Assembly: GCA_024224995.1 (NCBI GenBank)
Contig: JAAENB010001239.1
Coordinates: 1-5,168, forward strand
Length of the DNA stretch: 5,168 bases
Direction: 5' to 3'
From: a bacterium
GTDB lineage: Bacteria; Spirochaetota; UBA4802; UBA5550
Shown piece by piece: positions 1-5,133 of the stretch; position 1 is the stretch's first letter; each line of letters starts with the position of its first letter. The position numbers were made by a program, and so were the translations under genes. The notes beneath the pieces are model-generated. The model was not told the origin of the DNA and did not search any database. It worked only from the letters and a program-made list of their open reading frames with translations.

Positions 1-183
1 GGAACTCGCTCCGCTCAAACAGCCTCACAACCCGCGGAGGCATCGCTCCGGCCATAGGTTACATTCCGAATGACGTTTTTCGGTATATCAAGACACGATC
101 GACCCTGTGTAGCGGGAAAAATATAGATCAGAGACTAAATGCTTCTACGCCTGCGTACAAGCAAAATTAAGTTTCTTGAGAGA
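1..183 (+). repeat. Composite repeat, left copy (cut off by the window start)
   Basis: This stretch recurs in the same orientation at about 4763-4966. The best-conserved part, 73-115, is identical over 43 bases to 4839-4881. The larger block 57-141 differs from 4823-4907 at only about five positions. Bases 1-34 are a family B apex, and 35-69 look like the right arm of its hairpin, whose left arm would lie before the window. Bases 121-183 are a family D module in which AGAGACT (130-136) pairs with AGTTTCT (170-176), with one G-T wobble. After 141 the two copies differ by insertions inside the module. The repeat ends where Rpn-like coding sequence begins. No gene is seen in it. Confidence 0.85.
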
Positions 184-321
184 GGAAATCGAAAATGGAA
201 TATTAGCTTGAAATTTCAGGACATAATTGATATATTTGATAGAGGGATGAGGAGATTTATTCCGGAATTTGAGTATTTTTTGGTAGACATACAGCGGTTT
301 GAAAAAGAAAACAATTATTAA
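181..321 (+). pseudogene. Fragment of an Rpn/YhgA-like PD-(D/E)XK nuclease (transposase_31-type) gene
   Basis: The frame reads through GNRKWNISLKFQDI and then FIPEFEYFLVDIQRF before a stop at 319-321. In the Rpn/YhgA-like family, a Gly-x-x-x-Trp segment followed by a 'lkFxDl' segment and then a 'fxPxFeYxLxDlxry' segment is typical of the middle of a protein of roughly 300 residues. Only about 45 residues remain here. The catalytic N-terminal part and the C-terminal part are both missing. The similarity starts just after the composite repeat ends, so the upstream part was probably lost or replaced when the repeat arrived. The open frame begins at an ATG at 139, but its first 14 or so codons are repeat sequence, so that start is not genuine. 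The family was assigned by eye from recalled patterns. It is unlikely to be a working gene. Confidence 0.5.
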
Positions 322-336
322 AAATGTTAATATATA

Positions 337-1128
337 ATGTTACAGTTTAATAAAATAGTTCCTTCTCCTGTTTTGCGGAGATATGTCCATACCTATTGGC
401 ATATCTCCTCTACTGAAGCAGTGAGCCCCCTTTATTTAAACAGGGTATTCCCCGACGGTTTTACGGATATTATATTCAACTGCGGTGACCCTTTTGGTAA
501 TGAGGATATGGGTAATTCATTTATCGCGGGAATAATGAAGCAGCCCATAACTGTTGCTCTAAAAGGTTCAATTGATGTTATTGGGATCAGTTTTAAACCG
601 GGCTGTGCCCGTGCTTTCCTGGGACTGCCCCTTCATGAAATCGCCGATACCAGGGTTCGGCTGGCGGATATCCGGAAAGACCGTTCCCGGGAGATTGAAG
701 ATCTTTTAATGAACACTGGTGAAATTAACAAAAGAGTTGAACTTATTGAGGCGTATTTGCTGAAAATTGCTATGGATAATACTGTTTTTGACACAAGTAT
801 TGAAAAAACCGTAGCTTTAATTTATCAAAAAAGCGGGCAGGTTTCAATCAATGAACTGGAGTTTTTAACCGGGTTTTCGGGCAGGCAGCTGGAAAGAAAG
901 TTTAAAACCCAGGTTGGGGTAGGCCCAAAGATTTTATCCCGGATTGTGCGCTTTAAAAGAGCTCTGACCCTGCTTTCGAATAAAGACGCGACCTTAGTTG
1001 ATACTGCCCTGGATATGGGGTACAGTGACCAGGCTCATTTTTCCCGTGAGGTCAAATCCTTTAGCGGTCTTACTCCGGGGGCATTAATCCATAAAAAACC
1101 CTCAGATGTCGTTTTTATTCAAGAATAA
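337..1128 (+). CDS. AraC-family transcriptional regulator with DUF6597-like N-terminal domain
   Basis: This 263-residue protein is probably a cytoplasmic DNA-binding regulator. Residues 1-110 fit the N-terminal domain often seen in such regulators (DUF6597 type). They include the segments RRYVHTYWHI (14-23), RVFPDGFTDIIFNCG (36-50) and GISFKPGCARAFLGLPLHEI (83-102). Residues 155-255 form the AraC DNA-binding domain with two helix-turn-helix units. The first is near 170-190 (INELEFLTGFSGRQLERKF). The second is near 219-248, with the family signature ALDMGYSDQAHFSREVKSFSGLTP. The length is normal and no break is seen. No clear Shine-Dalgarno sequence precedes the ATG, and the leader is very AT-rich. 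Because the N-terminal domain begins within the first residues, 337 is still the best start. A TATAAT at 333-338 overlaps the start codon and is probably chance. The target genes and the ligand are unknown. Confidence 0.9.
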   Translation: MLQFNKIVPSPVLRRYVHTYWHISSTEAVSPLYLNRVFPDGFTDIIFNCGDPFGNEDMGNSFIAGIMKQPITVALKGSIDVIGISFKPGCARAFLGLPLHEIADTRVRLADIRKDRSREIEDLLMNTGEINKRVELIEAYLLKIAMDNTVFDTSIEKTVALIYQKSGQVSINELEFLTGFSGRQLERKFKTQVGVGPKILSRIVRFKRALTLLSNKDATLVDTALDMGYSDQAHFSREVKSFSGLTPGALIHKKPSDVVFIQE

Positions 1129-1156
1129 CCCGCCTTTTTTTTGTATTATTAAATAG

Positions 1157-1293
1157 TTCCCGGTGAATAATTGAGTTATTGCGTCCGGCAAATGAGCAGC
1201 AGCTCTTCCGAAGAGAGAAAATATTCTTGTTTCTCCCTTCGGAAGAGCTGCTGCTCATTTGTCGAATTCTGTTTGCTGGTTATTCACCGGGAA
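1157..1293. repeat. 137-bp nested palindrome (family A hairpin element)
   Basis: The outer arms TTCCCGGTGAATAA (1157-1170) and TTATTCACCGGGAA (1280-1293) are perfect 14-bp complements. Inside them, 1190-1213 and 1237-1260 form a perfect 24-bp stem. It extends outward by C-G, wobble, G-C and C-G pairs (1186-1189 with 1261-1264). It continues inward past one A-C mismatch into a 6-bp stem (1215-1220 with 1230-1235). The nine-base loop is ATATTCTTG. The apex GAAAATATTCTTGTTTC (1217-1233) is identical to 3712-3728. The element fills most of the gap between the AraC and VOC genes. A T8 run at 1134-1141, just after the AraC stop, has no good GC stem directly before it, so a classical terminator is not evident. 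The long stem could still end or attenuate transcription. Confidence 0.95.
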
Positions 1294-1331
1294 TAAATAA
1301 AATAATTCAAAAAGATTAAAAGGAGAATTAA

Positions 1332-1823
1332 ATGAAAATTGATTTTGTTGCGCCGGCTATTCTTGTTAAGGATATCGGTATATCCAAAAAATTCTATACT
1401 GAGGTTCTTGGCCAGGAAGTAGAAATGGATAATGGAGAGCATGTCTCTTTTATCGCGGGCTTTTCAATCTGGCAGCGGGACCACGCCTATTCACTTATTT
1501 ATACCGGGAAGACTTTTTCCGGAAACGCTAGTGAAAAAGACTTTGAATTATATTTCGAAACAACTGAGCTTGAAGCTGTATGGGATTTCCTGGTAAAGGA
1601 AGACGTGGAGCAGCTGCATGATGTCCATGAACATCCCTGGGGGCAAAGAGGATTCCGTGTCTATGATCCCGATGGACATATTGTTGAAATTTCAGAACCG
1701 CTTTCTGCTGTTGTTGCCAGGTTTCAAAAAGAAGGCTTGTCGATAAAAGAAATTTCAGAGCGGACTTCAATTCCCGAAGAGATGGTTCGTGGCCTCGGCT
1801 CCGCTCGGACACCGGGGGCTTGA
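1332..1823 (+). CDS. VOC superfamily (glyoxalase/bleomycin-resistance fold) protein
   Basis: This 163-residue protein is probably cytoplasmic. Residues 1-122 look like a vicinal-oxygen-chelate domain. It opens with FVAPAILVKDIGISKKFYTE (5-24), the first beta-alpha unit. It closes with HPWGQRGFRVYDPDGHIVEI (101-120), the family's usual last strands, with E119 as a probable metal-ligand-type glutamate. Residues 126-154 (VVARFQKEGLSIKEISERTSIP and following) form a helix-turn-helix-like tail seen in one VOC subgroup. The start is set by AGGAG (1321-1325), six bases before the ATG. The last ten residues, GLGSARTPGA, and the TGA are encoded by a hairpin repeat, so the original 3' end has probably been replaced. 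Substrate and reaction cannot be read from sequence. The gene lies downstream of the AraC regulator, but the 137-bp palindrome separates them. A possible -10 (TAAAAT, 1298-1303) lacks a convincing -35. Confidence 0.88.
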   Translation: MKIDFVAPAILVKDIGISKKFYTEVLGQEVEMDNGEHVSFIAGFSIWQRDHAYSLIYTGKTFSGNASEKDFELYFETTELEAVWDFLVKEDVEQLHDVHEHPWGQRGFRVYDPDGHIVEISEPLSAVVARFQKEGLSIKEISERTSIPEEMVRGLGSARTPGA

Positions 1824-1918
1824 CTCCGCTCAGCCACCAGCTCTTGACTCCACTTTGACTCCAGTCCTTGACTCCGCTCGGAGGCGAGGACCGGCGGCTG
1901 AGCGGAGCCGAAGCCACG
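1788..1918. repeat. Hairpin repeat between convergent VOC and parB genes (family C)
   Basis: Arms 1788-1815 and 1891-1918 are complementary at 24 of 28 positions, and one of the four mismatches is a G-T pair. Both arms carry TCGGCTCCGCTC or its complement. The centre (1816-1890) contains CTTGACTCC or TTTGACTCC four times (1819, 1843, 1854 and 1867). It also contains a smaller hairpin at 1864-1891, where GTCCT pairs with AGGAC and CTCC with GGAG around the loop GCTC. The left arm is also coding sequence for the end of the VOC protein. The right arm stops one base before the complement of the parB stop codon. It could act as a two-way terminator, although no T run follows it on either strand. 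Confidence 0.9.
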
Positions 1919-1919
1919 G

Positions 1920-2819
1920 TTATTTAAATAGTTCTACAATCCGTTCAAAATCATCAAGTGAGTAATAGCTGATCTCTATTTTTCCCTTGTTATTTGTGGC
2001 GTGTCTAATCTCAACTTTGGTTCCCAGTTTTGAAACAAGCTTGTCTTCCATTTTTTTGATGTGAGGACTCTTTTTCGCCTGTTCTTTCTTTTCCGGTGAG
2101 GAACTGTTTTCGTTTTCGTCGCTGTTTTCTTTCTCTCCATTTAAGAGTTTTTCCAGAGCCCGTACCGACAAGCCCTCTTCTATTATGAAGTTAAAGATTT
2201 CCAGCTGTTTTTCCGGGTTGCTAACCGAAAGAAGCACTTTGGCATGGCCGACGCTGATCTTTCCTTCGGAAAGTGCTTCCTGGAGGTTTTCGGGCAGGTT
2301 CAGCAGCCTGAGAGAATTGGCTATTGTTGCCCTGTCCTTTCCTACACGGTGGGCAATATCCTGCTGTTTCAGTTTGAACCGGCTTACCAGGGCTTTGTAT
2401 GCCTTTGCTTCTTCTATTGGGTCCAGGTTTGCCCGCTGAATATTTTCAATCAATGCCAGGGTTAAATTATCTTCTTCATTTGCTTCAATGAGAATGGTCT
2501 TTATTGTCTTTAGACCGGCTTCTTTTGAAGCTCTGAGCCGCCGTTCCCCGGCAACCACAACATGGGTATCGTCAACTTTGCGGATAATTATTGGTTGAAT
2601 AAGTCCTACGGCTTTTATTGATTCAGCCAGTCCCTTGATCTCTGTTTCATCAAAGTGCGTTCTTGGTTGATCGGGATTTGGAATAATACTTTCAATATCG
2701 AGCTCAATGATCTTGTCGGCTGCTGCTTCTTCTACCAGCCCTGTTTCCATATCTTCAACCGGGGTAGGTGAGGTGGATATAATCGCACCAAGCCCCTTGC
2801 CGAGTTTCTTCTTAGCCAT
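1920..2819 (-). CDS. parB: ParB/Spo0J chromosome-partitioning DNA-binding protein
   Basis: ParB proteins are CTP-dependent DNA clamps. They load at parS sites and, with ParA, move replicated origins apart in the cytoplasm. The 299 residues have the standard order. [11 protein letters not shown] (4-14) is the N-terminal peptide that stimulates ParA ATPase. The ParB/Srx nucleotide-binding domain follows, with GERRLRA (91-97) and [14 protein letters not shown] (125-138), the two hallmark CTP-binding motifs. A helix-turn-helix comes next (about 151-172, [20 protein letters not shown]). Residues 184-197 match the usual [10 protein letters not shown] segment. A charged linker rich in Glu, Lys, Ser and Asn (about 228-255) leads to a C-terminal dimerisation domain (about 256-299). 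The ATG overlaps the end of parA by 8 bp. GAGG (complement of 2829-2832) lies nine bases upstream. Length and motifs look intact. Confidence 0.97.
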   Translation of the reverse strand: MAKKKLGKGLGAIISTSPTPVEDMETGLVEEAAADKIIELDIESIIPNPDQPRTHFDETEIKGLAESIKAVGLIQPIIIRKVDDTHVVVAGERRLRASKEAGLKTIKTILIEANEEDNLTLALIENIQRANLDPIEEAKAYKALVSRFKLKQQDIAHRVGKDRATIANSLRLLNLPENLQEALSEGKISVGHAKVLLSVSNPEKQLEIFNFIIEEGLSVRALEKLLNGEKENSDENENSSSPEKKEQAKKSPHIKKMEDKLVSKLGTKVEIRHATNNKGKIEISYYSLDDFERIVELFK

Positions 2820-3573
2820 TCTGTATTACCTCTTCTGCGAGTTTCTCATAAGTAGCACTACCGGAGCTTGATTTGTCATAAAGACCAATGGGTTTTCCAA
2901 AAGATGGGGCTTCGGAGAGCCGGATATTTCTTGGAATTATTGACTCAAAAACCTTGTCTTTAAAGTATTCACGCACGTCATTTACTACTTGCTGTGCCAG
3001 GTTAGTCCGGGAATCGAACATGGTAAGAACAATTCCTTCTATTTTGAGATTGGTATTCAGGTTTTCCTGTACCATTGCAATAATCCTGAGGAGCTGGTTT
3101 AATCCTTCCAGGGCGTAATATTCGCACTGTAATGGAACCATTACCGAATCGGCTGCTACCAGGCTATTCAATGTAAGGATTCCCAGGGAAGGTGGACAAT
3201 CGATAAGAATATAGTCATAATCGTCTTTTATTTCTGCCAGGGCATTCTTAAGAATGAATTCCTTGCCGTCCGCGTTCAAAAGGTCCATCTGGGCCCCTGA
3301 AAGATGTATATTTGATGGTATAATGTATAGGTCTTCAATGTCGGACTTGAATATTGCTTCCTGTATGGGGATGTCCCCTATGAGGACTTCATAAGTTGTG
3401 GTTTCAATTTCTTCGGCATTAATTCCTATGCCATAACCGGCATTACCCTGTGGGTCAATATCAATAATAAGTACACGTTTTCCTTTTTCTGCCAGAAAAG
3501 CCGACAGGTTAACGGTTGTTGTTGTTTTTCCAACTCCGCCCTTCTGATTTGAAACAGAGATAATTCTTCCCAT
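2812..3573 (-). CDS. parA: ParA/Soj partitioning ATPase
   Basis: This is a 253-residue Walker-type ATPase that binds the nucleoid nonspecifically as an ATP dimer and is released by ParB. The deviant Walker [11 protein letters not shown] (11-20), has the signature lysine K11. The A' motif is DIDPQGN (38-44), and the Walker B-type segment is [10 protein letters not shown] (122-131). The conserved [12 protein letters not shown] (147-158) and [16 protein letters not shown] (214-229) also match chromosomal Soj proteins. There is no N-terminal DNA-binding domain, unlike the larger plasmid P1-type ParA proteins. GGAG (complement of 3581-3584) lies seven bases before the ATG. The 3' end overlaps parB by 8 bp, which suggests translational coupling in a parA-parB operon. 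Usual chromosomal neighbours such as rsmG/gidB or mnmG/gidA are not in this window. Confidence 0.97.
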   Translation of the reverse strand: MGRIISVSNQKGGVGKTTTTVNLSAFLAEKGKRVLIIDIDPQGNAGYGIGINAEEIETTTYEVLIGDIPIQEAIFKSDIEDLYIIPSNIHLSGAQMDLLNADGKEFILKNALAEIKDDYDYILIDCPPSLGILTLNSLVAADSVMVPLQCEYYALEGLNQLLRIIAMVQENLNTNLKIEGIVLTMFDSRTNLAQQVVNDVREYFKDKVFESIIPRNIRLSEAPSFGKPIGLYDKSSSGSATYEKLAEEVIQNG

Positions 3574-3610
3574 TTACTTTCTCCAATATGCTGTTTGCTA
3601 AAATAAATCG

Positions 3611-3664
3611 ATACCCCATTTGGAATGCAACTATTTTTCTTAAAAAATGATAATTTTGGGGTAT
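3611..3664. promoter_or_regulatory. Inverted repeat ATACCCCA/TGGGGTAT in the parA upstream region
   Basis: ATACCCCA (3611-3618) and TGGGGTAT (3657-3664) are perfect 8-base complements 38 bases apart. They lie 38 to 91 bases upstream of the parA start codon, where a promoter and operator would be expected. The intervening DNA is AT-rich. A weak minus-strand -35-like TTGCAT (complement of 3625-3630) has no good -10 partner. The pair could be a two-site operator, perhaps for autoregulation, or chance in a palindrome-rich region. It does not resemble the usual parS consensus. Confidence 0.3.
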
Positions 3665-3676
3665 TGACTATGTTTG

Positions 3677-3764
3677 CGGCGGGAGCTGTGAGCGGTCCTC
3701 TTTCAGGAGGTGAAAATATTCTTGTTTCACCTCCTGATGCTGTTTGCAATAGCTAAAAACGCCG
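3677..3764. repeat. Second family A hairpin element, upstream of parA
   Basis: CAGGAGGTGAAA (3704-3715) and TTTCACCTCCTG (3725-3736) form a perfect 12-bp stem around the loop ATATTCTTG. The 17-base apex 3712-3728 is identical to 1217-1233, yet the remaining stem is unrelated to that element. Weaker outer pairing may exist between CGGC (3677-3680) and GCCG (3761-3764), and between AGCT (3684-3687) and AGCT (3751-3754). ATGCTGTTTGC (3737-3747) is repeated exactly at 3588-3598 in the parA leader. CTGTTTGC also follows the stem in the other family A element (1269-1276). Confidence 0.85.
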
Positions 3765-3768
3765 TTAA

Positions 3769-3856
3769 GGAATGAGAGTGACGCCTCTCCGGGATGTGAG
3801 GACTGTTTGACCGAAGGGAGTTCCGCAGCATTCCGAAGAGGCGTCACTCTCATTCC
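3769..3856 (-). repeat. Family B hairpin element downstream of the barrel gene
   Basis: Arms 3769-3788 and 3837-3856 are perfect 20-bp complements. With two G-T pairs and one mismatch, pairing continues to about 3797/3828. On the minus strand the apex (3824 down to about 3790) aligns with bases 1-34 and with 4763-4796 at all but about five positions. The arms themselves are unrelated to those of the other copies. The element starts 13 bases after the barrel gene stop codon. A T5 run follows on the minus strand, but it begins nine bases past the stem, so a terminator role is possible rather than clear. Confidence 0.9.
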
Positions 3857-3869
3857 TGCCGCACCCACT

Positions 3870-4532
3870 TCATAGCTCAAACTGAAAAATTATACCGGTA
3901 TTGATACTTATAAGAATGGGGTCGAATAAATAAGTCTTATACCTGCACACCGTGGCAAAAGAGTAGTCTATTTTGATGCCCAGTTCCAGGCCGATATTTT
4001 CAGTGAAATAATATATGCCGCCTAAGCCGGTATAAAATCCCCACTCATTATTGAGCTGGCGGTCGCGGTATTTGCTTTCATCAATAGTACTTCCTGCAAC
4101 AATTGTATCCCAGTATCCCACTCTGAAGCCGTAAAAAAGCCCTATATCAAAGTAGAACCAGTGGAGCTGTAGTTTTATACCCAGGGGGATATCAACAAAC
4201 GTAAAATTATGAGTGATGGACCCGTTTTCCTGAGGAAACTCAATGGTAGTGGGTTTGGAACTGTACAATACGCCAAGGGAAAAGGCTATATCATTACCCT
4301 TCGAATACCAGGCTTTGAGCCCGGCGCTATACCCCGGAGTGCTAAAGACCGCCCGTTCCGCTGTCCCGTCCGTATCGCGAGTATCCAGCCGTCCTAAGGA
4401 AGAGGAAAAACCGAAATTTCCGTTTAAATTGAAGGCCAGGATATCTTTTCCGGCAAACAGGCTGCTGCTCCATAGTAATGCTGCCGGGAAGAATATACCC
4501 CAGGAAAGATATTTTATTATGTTATTTCTCAT
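3870..4532 (-). CDS. Putative outer-membrane beta-barrel protein
   Basis: The 220-residue product starts with a clear signal peptide: a short basic N-terminus (MRNNIIKY), a hydrophobic core (about 9-24) and a likely cleavage site after SLFA (about residue 27). The rest shows alternating polar and nonpolar residues with many Gly, Tyr and Phe. Examples are AFSLGVLYSS (82-91), VDIPLGIKLQLHWFYFDIGL (113-132), WGFYTGLGGIYYF (164-176) and IGLELGIKIDYSF (180-192), which look like transmembrane beta-strands of a porin-like small barrel. The C-terminus FQFEL ends in an aromatic-rich strand. No specific function is recognised. ATG at 4532 is the only usable start, because an in-frame TAG lies two codons upstream. 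It points towards parA, but two hairpins separate them, so co-transcription is uncertain. Confidence 0.75.
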   Translation of the reverse strand: MRNNIIKYLSWGIFFPAALLWSSSLFAGKDILAFNLNGNFGFSSSLGRLDTRDTDGTAERAVFSTPGYSAGLKAWYSKGNDIAFSLGVLYSSKPTTIEFPQENGSITHNFTFVDIPLGIKLQLHWFYFDIGLFYGFRVGYWDTIVAGSTIDESKYRDRQLNNEWGFYTGLGGIYYFTENIGLELGIKIDYSFATVCRYKTYLFDPILISINTGIIFQFEL

Positions 4533-4546
4533 GTTCTACACTGCGT

Positions 4547-4551
4547 CTCCT
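4547..4551 (-). promoter_or_regulatory. Ribosome binding site of the barrel gene, with long spacing
   Basis: AGGAG on the minus strand is the only Shine-Dalgarno-like sequence near the ATG at 4532. It lies 14 bases upstream instead of the usual five to nine. An in-frame TAG between the two excludes a longer N-terminus, so translation initiation may be inefficient. Confidence 0.4.
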
Positions 4552-4587
4552 GAACCGTACTATCAAAAAGGGGCGAAATTGTCCACC

Positions 4588-4617
4588 AAAATAAAAGAGC
4601 TTATATATTCTTGACAA
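4588..4617 (-). promoter_or_regulatory. Candidate promoter for the barrel gene
   Basis: On the minus strand, TTGTCA (complement of 4612-4617) is a five-of-six match to a sigma-70 -35 box. It is followed after 18 bases by TATTTT (complement of 4588-4593), a four-of-six match to the -10 box. Transcription would start about 50 bases before the barrel ATG. On the plus strand the same DNA reads TTGACA (4611-4616) and then, 17 bases on, TAAAAA (4634-4639), so a divergent transcript into the repeat cluster is also possible. Confidence 0.3.
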
Positions 4618-4640
4618 AAAAGAATGGGAGGAGTAAAAAA

Positions 4641-4680
4641 AGGTCAGAAACTAAATTTAGTTTCTTAAGAGAGCACGGAC
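4641..4680. repeat. Family D module with perfect 20-bp palindrome
   Basis: AGGTCAGAAA (4641-4650) and TTTCTTAAGAG (4661-4671) are the conserved ends of the module. Between and including parts of them, 4646-4665 is a perfect 20-bp palindrome (AGAAACTAAA followed by its complement). This is the most compact copy, with no insert at the centre. It is followed by CACGGACC, close to the GCGGACCC that follows another copy at 5098. Confidence 0.75.
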
Positions 4681-4683
4681 CCC

Positions 4684-4871
4684 GGGTAGCGTCTTAGTAT
4701 ATGGTAGATGAACCCGGAATGTAAATTATGCCTGCCTGGAGCAATACCTCTGCAGAATGTTCGGAACTCGCTCCGCTCAGACAGCCTCACAACCTGCCGA
4801 GGCATCACTCCTGGCAGGCATAATTTACATTCCGAATTACGTTTTTCGGTATATCAAGACACGATCGACCC
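4684..4871. repeat. Large imperfect palindrome with family B apex
   Basis: 4715-4736 and 4813-4834 are perfect 22-bp complements. Within the loop, CCTCTGCAG (4747-4755) pairs with CTGCCGAGG (4794-4802) at eight of nine positions, and GGAG (4738-4741) pairs with CTCC (4808-4811). The apex from 4763 is the family B sequence. Pairing continues imperfectly outward: GCGTCTT (4689-4695) opposite AAGACAC (4856-4862), TATATGG (4698-4704) opposite CGGTATA (4847-4853), and GGGT (4684-4687) opposite ACCC (4868-4871). The whole structure spans about 188 bp centred near 4775. Confidence 0.85.
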
Positions 4872-4966
4872 TGTGTAGCGGAAAAAATATAGATCAGAGA
4901 CTTAATGGTACTGCGGGCTGCATCTGGTCTGGAAGTGCGCACAAGCAAAAAGAGTTTCTTGAAAGC
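4763..4966 (+). repeat. Composite repeat, right copy
   Basis: This is the direct repeat of 1-183. It contains the family B apex, the 43-base identical core (4839-4881) and a family D module (AGATCAGAGACTTAAT from 4891 to AGAGTTTCTT ending at 4960). Compared with the left copy it has four extra bases between apex and core and a longer insert inside the module. The two copies flank a segment of about 4.6 kb carrying all five genes. Confidence 0.85.
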
Positions 4967-4980
4967 AACTGACCCGGCCG

Positions 4981-5106
4981 GGCCGGGAAAAAATAGGTCA
5001 GAAAGTTTGAGAACAGTTTCATACCCTTTCCAGGAAACAAGCCCCTGGTAAAGAACTTGAAACTTCAAACCTTAAACTTCAAACTTTCTTAAGAGTGCGG
5101 ACCCGG
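4981..5106. repeat. Family D module with three-tier hairpin
   Basis: The module begins GGCCGGGAAAAAATA (4981-4995), then AGGTCAGAAA, and ends TTTCTTAAGAG (5085-5095) followed by GACCCGG. AGAAAGTTTGA (5000-5010) and TCAAACTTTCT (5079-5089) are perfect 11-bp complements. Inside, GTTTCA (5016-5021) pairs with TGAAAC (5058-5063). CTTTCCAGG (5026-5034) pairs with CCTGG and AAAG (5044-5053, one bulge). AAACTTCAAAC occurs twice on the right side (5060-5070 and 5074-5084). Confidence 0.8.
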
Positions 5107-5131
5107 CCCTTCGGCTCCGCTCAGGGACCGG
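5103..5131. repeat. Small family C hairpin
   Basis: CCGGCCCT (5103-5110) pairs with AGGG and CCGG (5123-5131) with a single bulged A at 5127. The loop reads TCGGCTCCGCTC, the same sequence as in the arm of the 1788-1918 repeat. Most of it (5107-5133) sits where the preceding module junction has just CCG. Confidence 0.75.
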
Positions 5132-5133
5132 AT

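Noticed and set aside
333..338. Perfect TATAAT as a -10 box for the AraC gene
   Set aside because: It overlaps the start codon and no -35 box lies 16-19 bases upstream; the leader is simply AT-rich.
1134..1141. T8 run after the AraC gene as an intrinsic terminator
   Set aside because: No GC-rich stem directly precedes it; the strong palindrome starts 16 bases later and is not followed by a T run on the plus strand.
1528..1917. Minus-strand open frame of 129 codons opposite the VOC gene
   Set aside because: It is antisense to a well-supported VOC domain and its first part is low-complexity translation of the hairpin repeat.
1157..1918. Integron attC sites, because hairpins with variable stems follow several genes
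   Set aside because: No RYYYAAC/GTTRRRY core boxes at the ends, genes lie on both strands, and no integrase is present.
3723..3730. TGTTTCAC, one half of the common parS consensus, upstream of parA
   Set aside because: The other half-site is absent and the sequence is part of the family A apex; the matching position in the other copy reads TGTTTCTC.
3426..3880. Minus-strand open frames between the barrel gene and parA
   Set aside because: They translate hairpin arms or overlap parA in another frame, and no protein-like pattern is visible.
4757..5068. Open frames on both strands in the right-hand repeat region
   Set aside because: They consist of repeat sequence and have no ribosome binding site or recognisable domain.
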